64,000 bases of DNA from Nitrospira sp. (GTDB lineage: Bacteria; Nitrospirota; Nitrospiria; Nitrospirales; Nitrospiraceae): contig CP060501.1 of assembly GCA_024760545.1 (NCBI GenBank), forward strand, positions 496,001-560,000, read 5' to 3'. A program made the translations under genes and the position numbers. Of this stretch, positions 56,819 to 64,000 are shown one piece after another (position 1 is the stretch's first letter; every line of letters starts with the position of its first letter). The notes beneath the pieces are model-generated. The model searched no databases. It was not told the DNA's origin and saw nothing but the letters and a program-made list of their open reading frames with translations.

Positions 56819-57319
56819 ATGCCAAACGTTACCGGCATCAGCCTTTCTTTCTGTGCTCTCCTTCTCCTCCTTGCATCGTGTGCAGATCCCAATTATCAGA
56901 TACAACAACCTCAGGGATATGGAGAGATGCCCCCTGGGGAAACCTGGGTCGCCGCCGATCCGGCGTACCAATCCCCATCACGGGAAACGGTGTACTACGA
57001 TCCCAAAACGATTCGCCGGGACGGAGATCGCATAACGCTGTGGCAGTTAACTGACTATAAGTGGATGCAAGGGAATGCGCCGTTTGGAACGTTCATGATG
57101 GGCCCTCACCGGTTTTTGTCGACGAAGACGCATAAGGAATTTGACTGCGCGCGCAACAGTGTTCGGGTGTTGGCGTCCTCTGAATTCTCCCGGCATATGG
57201 GCACTGGAATTCAAAATGCGGTGGCGGTCGAGCAAGGCTATGGGCAGCCCGTGGAACCAGGCAGTATCAACCAGGCGCTATGGGAAGTGGCCTGCGGGGT
57301 GCCCACAACCCCCAGATGA
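56819..57319 (+). CDS. Surface-adhesin-E-like lipoprotein
   Basis: 166 aa with lipobox LLLLLASC (Cys at about 21). The domain has VYYDPKTIRRDGDRITLWQL, then a conserved C-terminal EFDCARNSVRVLAS and a PVEPGSINQALWEVAC end, as in the surface-adhesin protein E-like domain. Role in adhesion is only family-level. Confidence 0.8.
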   Translation: MPNVTGISLSFCALLLLLASCADPNYQIQQPQGYGEMPPGETWVAADPAYQSPSRETVYYDPKTIRRDGDRITLWQLTDYKWMQGNAPFGTFMMGPHRFLSTKTHKEFDCARNSVRVLASSEFSRHMGTGIQNAVAVEQGYGQPVEPGSINQALWEVACGVPTTPR

Positions 57320-57347
57320 GCCTGCCTGCCCTCGCCTCCTGACTCAC

Positions 57348-57809
57348 ATGCTCAATGCTCTGGAACTAAAAGTGCCCCCTCTTGTGCTTGTATTCGTGTC
57401 CGGCGCGCTGATGTGGCTCGTCTCTGCCAGTCCTACGTTCACCTTCGCACTGCCATGGCGTTCGACGTTTGCACCCATTTTTTATACAGTCGGATCAGCG
57501 ATCGTGGTGGCCGGCGTCTTGACGTTTCGCCGAATGAAAACCACCGTCAATCCACTTACGCCGGAAGCAACCACGACGATGGTGACCTCGGGCATCTACC
57601 GCTTCACCCGTAATCCGATGTATCTGGGATTCTTTTTGGTTCTGATTGGATGGGCGATTTATCTCTCTAACTGGCTGGCCTTCGCAGTTCTACCGCTTTT
57701 CGTATGGTACATGAATCGTTTTCAAATCCTACCCGAGGAACGAGCCTTGAGCTCCAAATTCCCAGAGGCCTTTACAACATACAAGCGCTCAGTTCGCCGA
57801 TGGGTATGA
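57348..57809 (+). CDS. Isoprenylcysteine carboxyl methyltransferase-family membrane protein
   Basis: About 153 aa from ATG 57348. Four hydrophobic segments; TSGIYRFTRNPMYLGFFLV is the diagnostic SAM-binding signature of the ICMT/PEMT family. Probably methylates a small hydrophobic substrate; which one is unknown. Confidence 0.88.
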   Translation: MLNALELKVPPLVLVFVSGALMWLVSASPTFTFALPWRSTFAPIFYTVGSAIVVAGVLTFRRMKTTVNPLTPEATTTMVTSGIYRFTRNPMYLGFFLVLIGWAIYLSNWLAFAVLPLFVWYMNRFQILPEERALSSKFPEAFTTYKRSVRRWV

Positions 57810-57880
57810 TGGCTCAATTCTCAGCCATCCGCGCTTGATGCTCGTGTTCGAGATAAGCAGGTTGCAGGAAAGCTCGATGC

Positions 57881-58519
57881 TCATCTTCTCTTCAGCAGCC
57901 AGACATTCTCCTTGGCCGGTCCTTTCCCCTTCAACCCACCTGGAACGTCGGTGCTGCTCAGGAGGGTGAGGTCATATACCGTAGCATAGTGCCGGTGGAC
58001 TTCTTCGTTACTCACGGCAAACGGGGGGCCTGCCATCAGGCTCTGGTCATAGTCGTAGGAAATCAGTAATTGTGGCGCCTTGCCGGTGAGCTCCGTGAGG
58101 TGGGCGGTATAACGCTTTCGCATGTCTTCAGGGAAGGCCACCAACGCCGCTCGGTCATAGACGGCATCGACAGGGCCGAGCATATTTTTAGACACCGCAA
58201 AGATATCACCGACAAAGATATCGAGGTTGTTCGCGCTCCACTGCTCGACGGTACCGACGGTTGCGATCTCCGGTTGCAGTCCAAGATCAACGAATAGTTG
58301 CTCGATGGCGAGCTGACTCAATTCGGCTCCGGCGACACGGCAGCCACGGGACAGCAGCCATGAGATATCCAGCGTTTTGCCGCACAGGGGGACAAAGATC
58401 CGGCGGCCTTTGGCTAAAGACAGCTCATGGAAATGTTTGACCAGAAGCGGATTCGCTTTGGCTTCATGGAAGGCGATTTCATTTTTTTCCCACCGTTGGT
58501 GCCAAAAACTTGGGTCCAT
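57881..58519 (-). CDS. tpm: Thiopurine S-methyltransferase
   Basis: About 212 aa from the ATG at 58519, with AGGGG six bases ahead. MDPSFWHQRWEKNEIAFHE, then RIFVPLCGKTLDISWLLSRG are typical of bacterial TPMT, used in detoxifying sulfur, selenium or tellurium species. Confidence 0.93.
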   Translation of the reverse strand: MDPSFWHQRWEKNEIAFHEAKANPLLVKHFHELSLAKGRRIFVPLCGKTLDISWLLSRGCRVAGAELSQLAIEQLFVDLGLQPEIATVGTVEQWSANNLDIFVGDIFAVSKNMLGPVDAVYDRAALVAFPEDMRKRYTAHLTELTGKAPQLLISYDYDQSLMAGPPFAVSNEEVHRHYATVYDLTLLSSTDVPGGLKGKGPAKENVWLLKRR

Positions 58520-58680
58520 ATTCATCCCCTTTTCGCATGACAATGGAATAACCGATCGACCTTATACGCACACCGGGGTGAGATATTCGGGGTTGGTTCA
58601 TCAATAGTCAAGCATCATGGGGTTCCGCTTCGTCGCTCGCTCACCCTCTACGCTACGCTCCTTTGTTATAATTTCGCTCT

Positions 58681-59043
58681 GTGCGACGGCGATACGATCA
58701 TATGGATGTGCGGGCGCGCAGCCTGACCGAGGTGCGGTAATTTTATATGACCCTCTTGCCGGCGTTGGGATTCACTCGCCAGATCGATAGCAAAGGTTGG
58801 TTGCAATTTGTCGCGCCTGATACCGGTGAATTCTTTGGCGTCACCGAATCCGCACTGCATATGCCGAATGAGTGCCCGATTGCCATCTGGGCAGAGAGCA
58901 CCGGAGAGGTCGATCGGCTCGCGAAGATCGCGATCCAGATGGCGGCTCAACATGTCGAAGGGCCGGGGTATTATGCGGTGTTTTTTGAGGATCCCAGCGG
59001 CAATCGCCTCGAAATCTGCCACCGAGCCGAAGGGGTCACGTAA
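58681..59043 (+). pseudogene. VOC-family (glyoxalase-like) gene broken by a stop codon
   Basis: From GTG 58681 the frame reads YDHMDVRARSLTEVR-stop-FYMTLLPALGF: the expected VOC first strand is continuous across the TAA at 58738-58740. The rest (GWLQFVAPDTGEFFGV, FFEDPSGNRLEICH) is intact. The ATG at 58747 could give a truncated 98-aa product. A TATAAT box lies at 58667-58672. Confidence 0.75.
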
Positions 59044-59104
59044 AAGGTTGGCTCAAATCTGAGCAGGGTCTCGCGCCGGTTAGAAGGGACGGGTACGCCG
59101 ACCT

Positions 59105-59917
59105 CTATATTTTCCGTCCTATTATTGCTCCCAACTCCTCCTTGCTGAGAGAACGGTCATACTTGTGGGTGAGATCTTCTAGCAATTCGCCTCGTATGTC
59201 ATTCAGTTGTCTTCGAGCGTTGCTCACAAGCTGGGTACGAGTGCTGATCGTACCTCCATCCCTGTTGCTGGAAGACTGAGAAAGTCTGGGACGTACACTG
59301 AGGATCCATTCCGGGTACGGGAGCGACTGAGCCCCGTTCAACGAACGCTTCAGGGGTGAATCTCGTTCTGAGAAACAATAGGCAGAAACGGTCCTCAATG
59401 TGTCTGCAACCTGGTTGGCATGCCCGAACGATTCAAATCCGAAACTCCAAAACTTTCTGGCGCCCAATTCCAGATTTGTGAGTTCGATATGACAGGCAGT
59501 CTGAGGGCTGGGGTCATTTCCACGCACTTCACTCAGCTTTCCCTGGTCGAGAGAAAACTTCCTGAGACGGCGTTGCTCACGAACCTTCACCCATCGATCA
59601 TGTTCGAATAGAGCACGGACATCCTCATCCAGCTTCGAGGCTTCATGCGACCATTTCAACCAAAGGCGTATGCGTGCCTGTGTGCACTCGGTAAAACGAT
59701 GAGGATCCGACGATTTCTGGAGCGACTCCACATCGAGCGATCCTTCTCGGAGCGCGAAGCCGACCGGGGTCGCGTGATTGAATGCCAAATATAAGTAGTC
59801 GTGTTTGGAATCCTCAAACATCAATTTGCTTCGCTTGAACCATATCATCAGGCTCTCAGGAATCGGTCCTTCACAAAACCAATGGACTTCGGCGCTGGTT
59901 GTTACAGGGATAAGCAT
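59105..59917 (-). CDS. Unknown protein, CYTH-like N-terminus
   Basis: About 270 aa from ATG 59917. TSAEVHWFCEGPIPESLMIW and TPVGFALREGSLDVESLQKS resemble the start of CYTH-type (thiamine triphosphatase-like) proteins, but the full set of CYTH acidic residues is not evident. The C-terminal third is basic and Ser-rich. A weak call. Confidence 0.55.
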   Translation of the reverse strand: MLIPVTTSAEVHWFCEGPIPESLMIWFKRSKLMFEDSKHDYLYLAFNHATPVGFALREGSLDVESLQKSSDPHRFTECTQARIRLWLKWSHEASKLDEDVRALFEHDRWVKVREQRRLRKFSLDQGKLSEVRGNDPSPQTACHIELTNLELGARKFWSFGFESFGHANQVADTLRTVSAYCFSERDSPLKRSLNGAQSLPYPEWILSVRPRLSQSSSNRDGGTISTRTQLVSNARRQLNDIRGELLEDLTHKYDRSLSKEELGAIIGRKI

Positions 59918-60519
59918 CGGTTCACCCAATAGTTCAGATCAAACGGTCTCATACACTGCTCTCCAAAGAGTCAGGACTCACAAAAATGCTCATGTCCGAT
60001 TTCAATGTGATTTGGTGTAACGCTGCAGAGATGTCTTGACGATGATGACTTCTGTCCCGGCTGGTAGTATCCCAACAGGCGGCCTTCACCCCGCGGCTTT
60101 CATTAGTGAAGTAACTCTCATGGTTTCAGAACGGATCTGAATGCGGATATGGTCCTGACTTTCAGATAGGCAAGTAATGCGCCTGAACGAGAATGTAGTA
60201 TTGTCGCGGAGTTCCATCGGCATCGGCAGAATCAAGTTTGATTCAGTGAATACAAAACAATCCTAGGATGTATCGATCAGATTCATACCGTCCGGTTGGC
60301 CAGAAATGCAGTGAGAGCGACAATACGAATAACCGTCGAGAGCGGGTTTCTCTCGAAACGGATCCTTGTGTCGGAAGAATAAGTCCGATAGCATTTGTGT
60401 GTCCGAGTGAGGAAAGACAAGGTCAGTACTCAGGTCTACGAGGGCAGTGAGCGATGCCTGCCAGTGGTATTCGTGGCACTCATGGAATTCCTCTGAGGTG
60501 GCATCTCTGCCGCCGAATC
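59918..60519. other. 600-bp stretch without a supported gene
   Basis: A 32-codon frame at about 60041 has no ribosome site. Nothing recognised. Confidence 0.5.
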
Positions 60520-60873
60520 ATGAAGCAGTTCTCTGTCAGACGCTTTGGCTGCCTCCTCGCGCTGATGATCGTGAGTCATGCGGGAGTGGTCTGGGCGCAG
60601 GAGAATGCGGAGACCATGGTCTCCCTCAAAGGACCGTCTCCAGTCATGACAGCCGTGGAGCAATGTCCTGAGGGAATGAGCGCGCAACGGCTTTCCAACG
60701 ATGGCGTTTTGGTCGCAGAGGACATTCGATGCCGGCAGTGCCGGGGCAAGTGTGCCGCCGATAATCTGAGATGCCGGAGTCAGTGCCTGGGTAACGACGC
60801 TTGTCTGACTCAGTGTGACGAGCAAAAGAGCACGTGCGAAGCGAGCTGCAAGCAGCTTTTCTCCTGTGAGTGA
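60520..60873 (+). CDS. Cysteine-rich exported protein
   Basis: About 117 aa from the ATG at 60520. Signal peptide ends VVWAQ. The C-terminal 50 residues carry ten or so cysteines in CRQCRGKC, CRSQCLGNDACLTQC and CEASCKQLFSC patterns, suggestive of disulfide or metal binding. No family recognised. Confidence 0.7.
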   Translation: MKQFSVRRFGCLLALMIVSHAGVVWAQENAETMVSLKGPSPVMTAVEQCPEGMSAQRLSNDGVLVAEDIRCRQCRGKCAADNLRCRSQCLGNDACLTQCDEQKSTCEASCKQLFSCE

Positions 60874-61319
60874 CCGCTCTATTCCTTTCCCCTCACCTGA
60901 TTCCAAGTTGCCGCACTTTCAATAGCTCGTGCTCTGTCCCTATACCGATATCGATGCCGCTGTAAAAACTCTGCCGGGGTCATTCAGGCGTTTCGAGAAG
61001 TGAGTTCAGACGCCGGAGTAAGTGAAGCAAGCTGGCACACCTGTTAAGAGAACCAGACTCCCGGATAAGACAGCAACGCAAATGCCCCTTATAGTGGAGG
61101 CTGTCGATGTGCACTGAAGAAGAACGATCAAACATACAAAGGAGATTAGATATGACGACGACCCTGCCATTAACCGACGTGAGTACTTTGAGGAACCGTG
61201 TAAGGCAAATTTCTGCCTTCACCTTCGGTTCTGTCCGCGATAGGATAGCTCACCTTAGCGGTATCATCCGACGGTCCGACCCATTGCATTCCGCGCATGA
61301 CAGCGGAAGGAGGCACGTC
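60874..61319. other. 445-bp stretch without a supported gene
   Basis: Nothing recognised apart from an open frame that continues into the next gene, whose true start is judged to be 61320. Confidence 0.5.
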
Positions 61320-62963
61320 ATGAAGTCCGCCTACATCATTGGATTCGCCGCGGCAGCTCTGCTGACCAGCGGTGCACCCACCTTAGCCACAGAGTCGACG
61401 GAGGCGCCCGCTCCTCCGAGCCCGTCCGGCACGGTGCCCCTTTATACAGACCTCGGCTCTCATCACAAACGCATTTCCACTCGAGTCCCGGCCACACAGA
61501 AGTATTTCGATCAGGGCCTGCGATTCGTCTATGGGTTCAATCATGCGGAAGCGATCCGCTCGTTCACTCGCGCCGCAGAGCTGGATCCCACCTGCGCCGT
61601 GTGCTACTGGGGGATTGCCCTCGCCTATGGCCCGCACGTCAACGCTCCCATGGATTCGGCAAGCGGACTCGCGGCCTACGCGGCGGTACAGAAGGCGCTG
61701 GCGCTCAAATCTCACGCCACGGCGCCTGAGCGCGCGTACATCGAGGCGCTCGCGCAGCGCTACGAGGCGGACCCACCCGCCGATCGTGTCCGGTTGGACA
61801 CCGCATACTCTCGCGCGATGGAGCAGGTCACCAAGACGTACCCTAAAGACCTCGACGCCGCAACCCTGTACGCGGAATCGCTGATGGACCTTCGCCCATG
61901 GAACTACTGGCAACCCGACGGGACTCCCTACCCCGGCACGAAGGAAATCGTCCGCCAACTCGAAAGAGTGATCTCGCGCAATCCCAATCACCCGGGCGCC
62001 TGTCATTACTACATCCACGCAGTTGAAGCCGTGAATCCGAAGGCTGCGGTGCCGTGCGCCGAACGGCTCGCTCGGCTCATGCCGGGTGAAGGACACATGG
62101 TCCACATGCCCGCGCATATTTATATCCGCGTCGGACGATGGAACGACGCCGTGCAGGCCAATCACCATGCCATCCACAGCGACGAGGTGTTCATCGACGG
62201 ACAGCACCCGATGGGCGTCTATCCGCTCGCCTACTACCCGCATAACATCCACTTCCTCGCCTTCGCCTCCACGATGGCGGGACGAAGTGCGCAGGCGCTT
62301 GAAGCGTCCAATACGCTCACTTCTAAAGTGAACCTCGACGCCGCGCGCCAGGTCGGGATGCTGCAAGAGATGCTGCCGTACCATGCGCTCACGCTCACGA
62401 CGTTCGGAAGATGGGACGAAGTGCTAGCCGCGCCCCTTCCGCCCGAAGACATTCGCTTTTCGTATGCCATGGCCTCCTACGCCCGCGGCGTGGCGCACGC
62501 CGCCAAAGGAGAGTGGCCCGAAGCGCAAGCCGCGCTCGACACGGTGACGGCGGCCGACGCCGCGACGGCCGAAGGAGCCGAAGGCAAGACCGCACTCTCG
62601 ATTGCCGTGCATGCGCTGTCCGGCGAGATTGCAACCCGCCGCGGCGACCTCGACGCGGGTATCAACCACTTCCGTGAGGCAGCCAAGATCGAGGACGGAG
62701 GACTGTACTTCGAGCCGCCCAAGTGGTACTACCCAATTCGGCACTCACTCGGCGTCGCGCTGATCAAGGGGGGCCAACATGCCGAGGCCGAAAAAGTGTA
62801 TCGCGAGGACCTTCGCCGCTTCCCGGAAAACGGCTGGTCACTGTTCGGCCTCGCGCAGGCGCTCCGTGCGCAGGGGAAGGACACTGAAGCGGCCGCAGCG
62901 GAAGCGCGCTATCGCCGGGCATGGCCGGACACAGACGTGACGCTGACGGCATCGAGGTTCTAG
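61320..62963 (+). CDS. Exported TPR-repeat protein
   Basis: About 547 aa from ATG 61320, preceded by GGAAGGAGG. Signal peptide ends TLATES. TPR-like repeats occur at about 60-100 (YGFNHAEAIRSFTRAAELDP) and again near the C-terminus (HAEAEKVYREDLRRFPENGW). The central CVCYWGIALAYGPHVN is a known motif of a tetratricopeptide family found in many environmental bacteria. GHMVHMPAHIYIRVG also conserved. Role unknown. Confidence 0.85.
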   Translation: MKSAYIIGFAAAALLTSGAPTLATESTEAPAPPSPSGTVPLYTDLGSHHKRISTRVPATQKYFDQGLRFVYGFNHAEAIRSFTRAAELDPTCAVCYWGIALAYGPHVNAPMDSASGLAAYAAVQKALALKSHATAPERAYIEALAQRYEADPPADRVRLDTAYSRAMEQVTKTYPKDLDAATLYAESLMDLRPWNYWQPDGTPYPGTKEIVRQLERVISRNPNHPGACHYYIHAVEAVNPKAAVPCAERLARLMPGEGHMVHMPAHIYIRVGRWNDAVQANHHAIHSDEVFIDGQHPMGVYPLAYYPHNIHFLAFASTMAGRSAQALEASNTLTSKVNLDAARQVGMLQEMLPYHALTLTTFGRWDEVLAAPLPPEDIRFSYAMASYARGVAHAAKGEWPEAQAALDTVTAADAATAEGAEGKTALSIAVHALSGEIATRRGDLDAGINHFREAAKIEDGGLYFEPPKWYYPIRHSLGVALIKGGQHAEAEKVYREDLRRFPENGWSLFGLAQALRAQGKDTEAAAAEARYRRAWPDTDVTLTASRF

Positions 62964-63031
62964 CAGACTCCTCCTCACTTTTTGCTAGAATACGTTCTCT
63001 GGCCCGGTATCGAACGGACCAAAGGCGGGAG

Positions 63032-63068
63032 AAAAAAAGAGGACAGCTCAGCCTGTCCTCTTTTTTTT
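63032..63068 (+). terminator. Rho-independent terminator after the TPR gene
   Basis: AAAAAAGAGGACAG pairs with CTGTCCTCTTTTTT around a CTCAGC loop, with eight Ts following; it could work in both directions. Confidence 0.92.
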
Positions 63069-63150
63069 CTGCTTAGTACAATGCTACATCCATGCGTACG
63101 CCACCGCGTCTTCTAGACGCCTTGGACTTTCAACACGTGAGGCTCTTACC

Positions 63151-63969
63151 ATGAACGTAGATCCTGCCGACTCCTCGACAACCTTACACGAACAGCACGG
63201 ACGCTGGCCGCGAGCCGAATCCGTGGAAGACTTCCGTCGCAACCTCGCGGCCGTCCATGCACGCATCGCAGCGGCATGCCAGCGGGCCGGGCGCGATCCT
63301 GCGAGTGTGCGTTTGCTGCCCGTGAGCAAGACCGTGGATGAGGAGCGCATTCGCATGTCCTATGCTGCGGGCTGCCGTTTTCTCGGCGAAAACAAGGTTC
63401 AAGAGGCGCATCGCAAATGGAACGCCATGACCGACCTCACTGACCTGCGCTGGTCGGTGATCGGTCATTTACAGACCAACAAGGCGAAGTTGGTGGCGCG
63501 TTTCGCGGCTGAATTTCAGGCACTCGACAGCCTACGGGTAGCCGAGGCACTAGAGCGGCGCTTGCAGGCCGAAGGCCGCGCACTGGACGTGTTCGTTCAG
63601 ATCAATACCTCAGGAGAATCCAGCAAATATGGCTTGCCCCCTGAGGAGGCGGCCGCCTTTCTGCAAGCTCTGCCGACCTTCTCGTCGTTGCGTGTTCGCG
63701 GTTTCATGACGCTGGCGCTGCTGTCCACCGATGCTGTGCGGGTACGCCGATGCTTCGTGCTGTTACGCGAGCTGCGCGACCAACTGCGGCAGACGGCGCC
63801 AGATGGGGTCTTGCTGGACGAGCTGTCGATGGGTATGTCCGGTGACTACGAGATCGCCATCGAGGAAGGCGCCACGATCGTGCGTGTGGGTCAGGCCATC
63901 TATGGCGCACGGTCTACGCCCGATACCTATTACTGGCCGGCGGCTGAAGATGAAGAACCGCGTTCATGA
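63151..63969 (+). CDS. YggS-family pyridoxal-phosphate homeostasis protein
   Basis: 272 aa, a stand-alone alanine-racemase-like barrel. LLPVSKTVDEERIRMSYAAG has the PLP lysine near 71; GENKVQEAHRKWN, WSVIGHLQTNKAK and LSMGMSGDYEIAIEEGATIV are the YggS signatures. It starts after the terminator and has its own promoter region. Confidence 0.94.
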   Translation: MNVDPADSSTTLHEQHGRWPRAESVEDFRRNLAAVHARIAAACQRAGRDPASVRLLPVSKTVDEERIRMSYAAGCRFLGENKVQEAHRKWNAMTDLTDLRWSVIGHLQTNKAKLVARFAAEFQALDSLRVAEALERRLQAEGRALDVFVQINTSGESSKYGLPPEEAAAFLQALPTFSSLRVRGFMTLALLSTDAVRVRRCFVLLRELRDQLRQTAPDGVLLDELSMGMSGDYEIAIEEGATIVRVGQAIYGARSTPDTYYWPAAEDEEPRS

Positions 63970-64000
63970 GTTTATTTGATATTACGTCTGTCACATGCCC

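Noticed and set aside
61383-62384. A 333-codon leftward open frame
   Set aside because: Antisense to the TPR gene, Arg/His/Val-rich composition, no ribosome site; shadow.
1-64000. CRISPR arrays
   Set aside because: No regularly spaced repeats seen; the repeats found are isolated pairs.

Overview
The window is a GC-rich bacterial chromosome segment. Gene content and recalled protein similarity suggest a Nitrospira-like member of the Nitrospirota, but there is no rRNA or other decisive marker, so this is an inference. Supporting points are a hem operon with a fused cobA/hemD gene, tandem B12-binding radical SAM genes, tandem DUF151 nucleases ahead of rplM-rpsI, and V4R-like and BarA-like hybrid sensor kinases.

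Region by region. (1) 0-7.3 kb: a leftward tetrapyrrole operon (ccsA/hemX-like, hemA, hemC, cobA/hemD, a CBS gene, hemB), then a divergent rsmI-like gene and a TusA-like gene. (2) 7.4-17.6 kb: an exported protein with a clear terminator, tRNA-Leu(CAA), an iron-trafficking-like protein, two DUF151 nucleases, rplM-rpsI, argC-argJ, rpsB-tsf-pyrH-frr and alr. (3) 17.6-34 kb: a FadL-type porin overlapping a large hybrid kinase gene, a second siroheme enzyme, an HNH nuclease, a Rieske protein, small redox and housekeeping genes, and two tandem radical SAM/B12 genes. (4) 34-38.3 kb: a hairpin-rich intergenic stretch, a BarA-like hybrid kinase and a GAF protein, flanked by an 18-bp direct repeat. (5) 38.3-47.3 kb: an accessory region, visibly more AT-rich at its left end. 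It carries two overlapping winged-helix-like genes, an AbiJ-type abortive-infection gene, a DUF4160 gene, envelope proteins, a REP-like repeat pair and several decayed tRNA-like sequences. A 33-bp near-identical direct repeat lies at each end. (6) 47.3-64 kb: two orphan phage tail-tube-like genes, then a patchwork of small metabolic genes. This includes a duplicated 57-aa zinc-ribbon gene with its upstream hairpin, a TetR-controlled two-gene operon with two identical palindromic operators, a carbonic anhydrase remnant, a VOC gene broken by one stop codon, a TPR protein and a YggS-like PLP protein.

How the genes work together: hemA-hemC-hemD-hemB give uroporphyrinogen III; the CobA part plus the separate precorrin-2 dehydrogenase gene at 22.5 kb complete the branch to siroheme. 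The ccsA/hemX-like membrane protein links this to cytochrome c maturation or HemA control. The ribosomal, tsf, pyrH and frr block is ordinary housekeeping. The best candidate for an undescribed system is the 38.4-40.9 kb cassette (winged-helix pair plus AbiJ-like protein plus DUF4160), followed by the orphan tail-tube pair and the tRNA-relic cluster.
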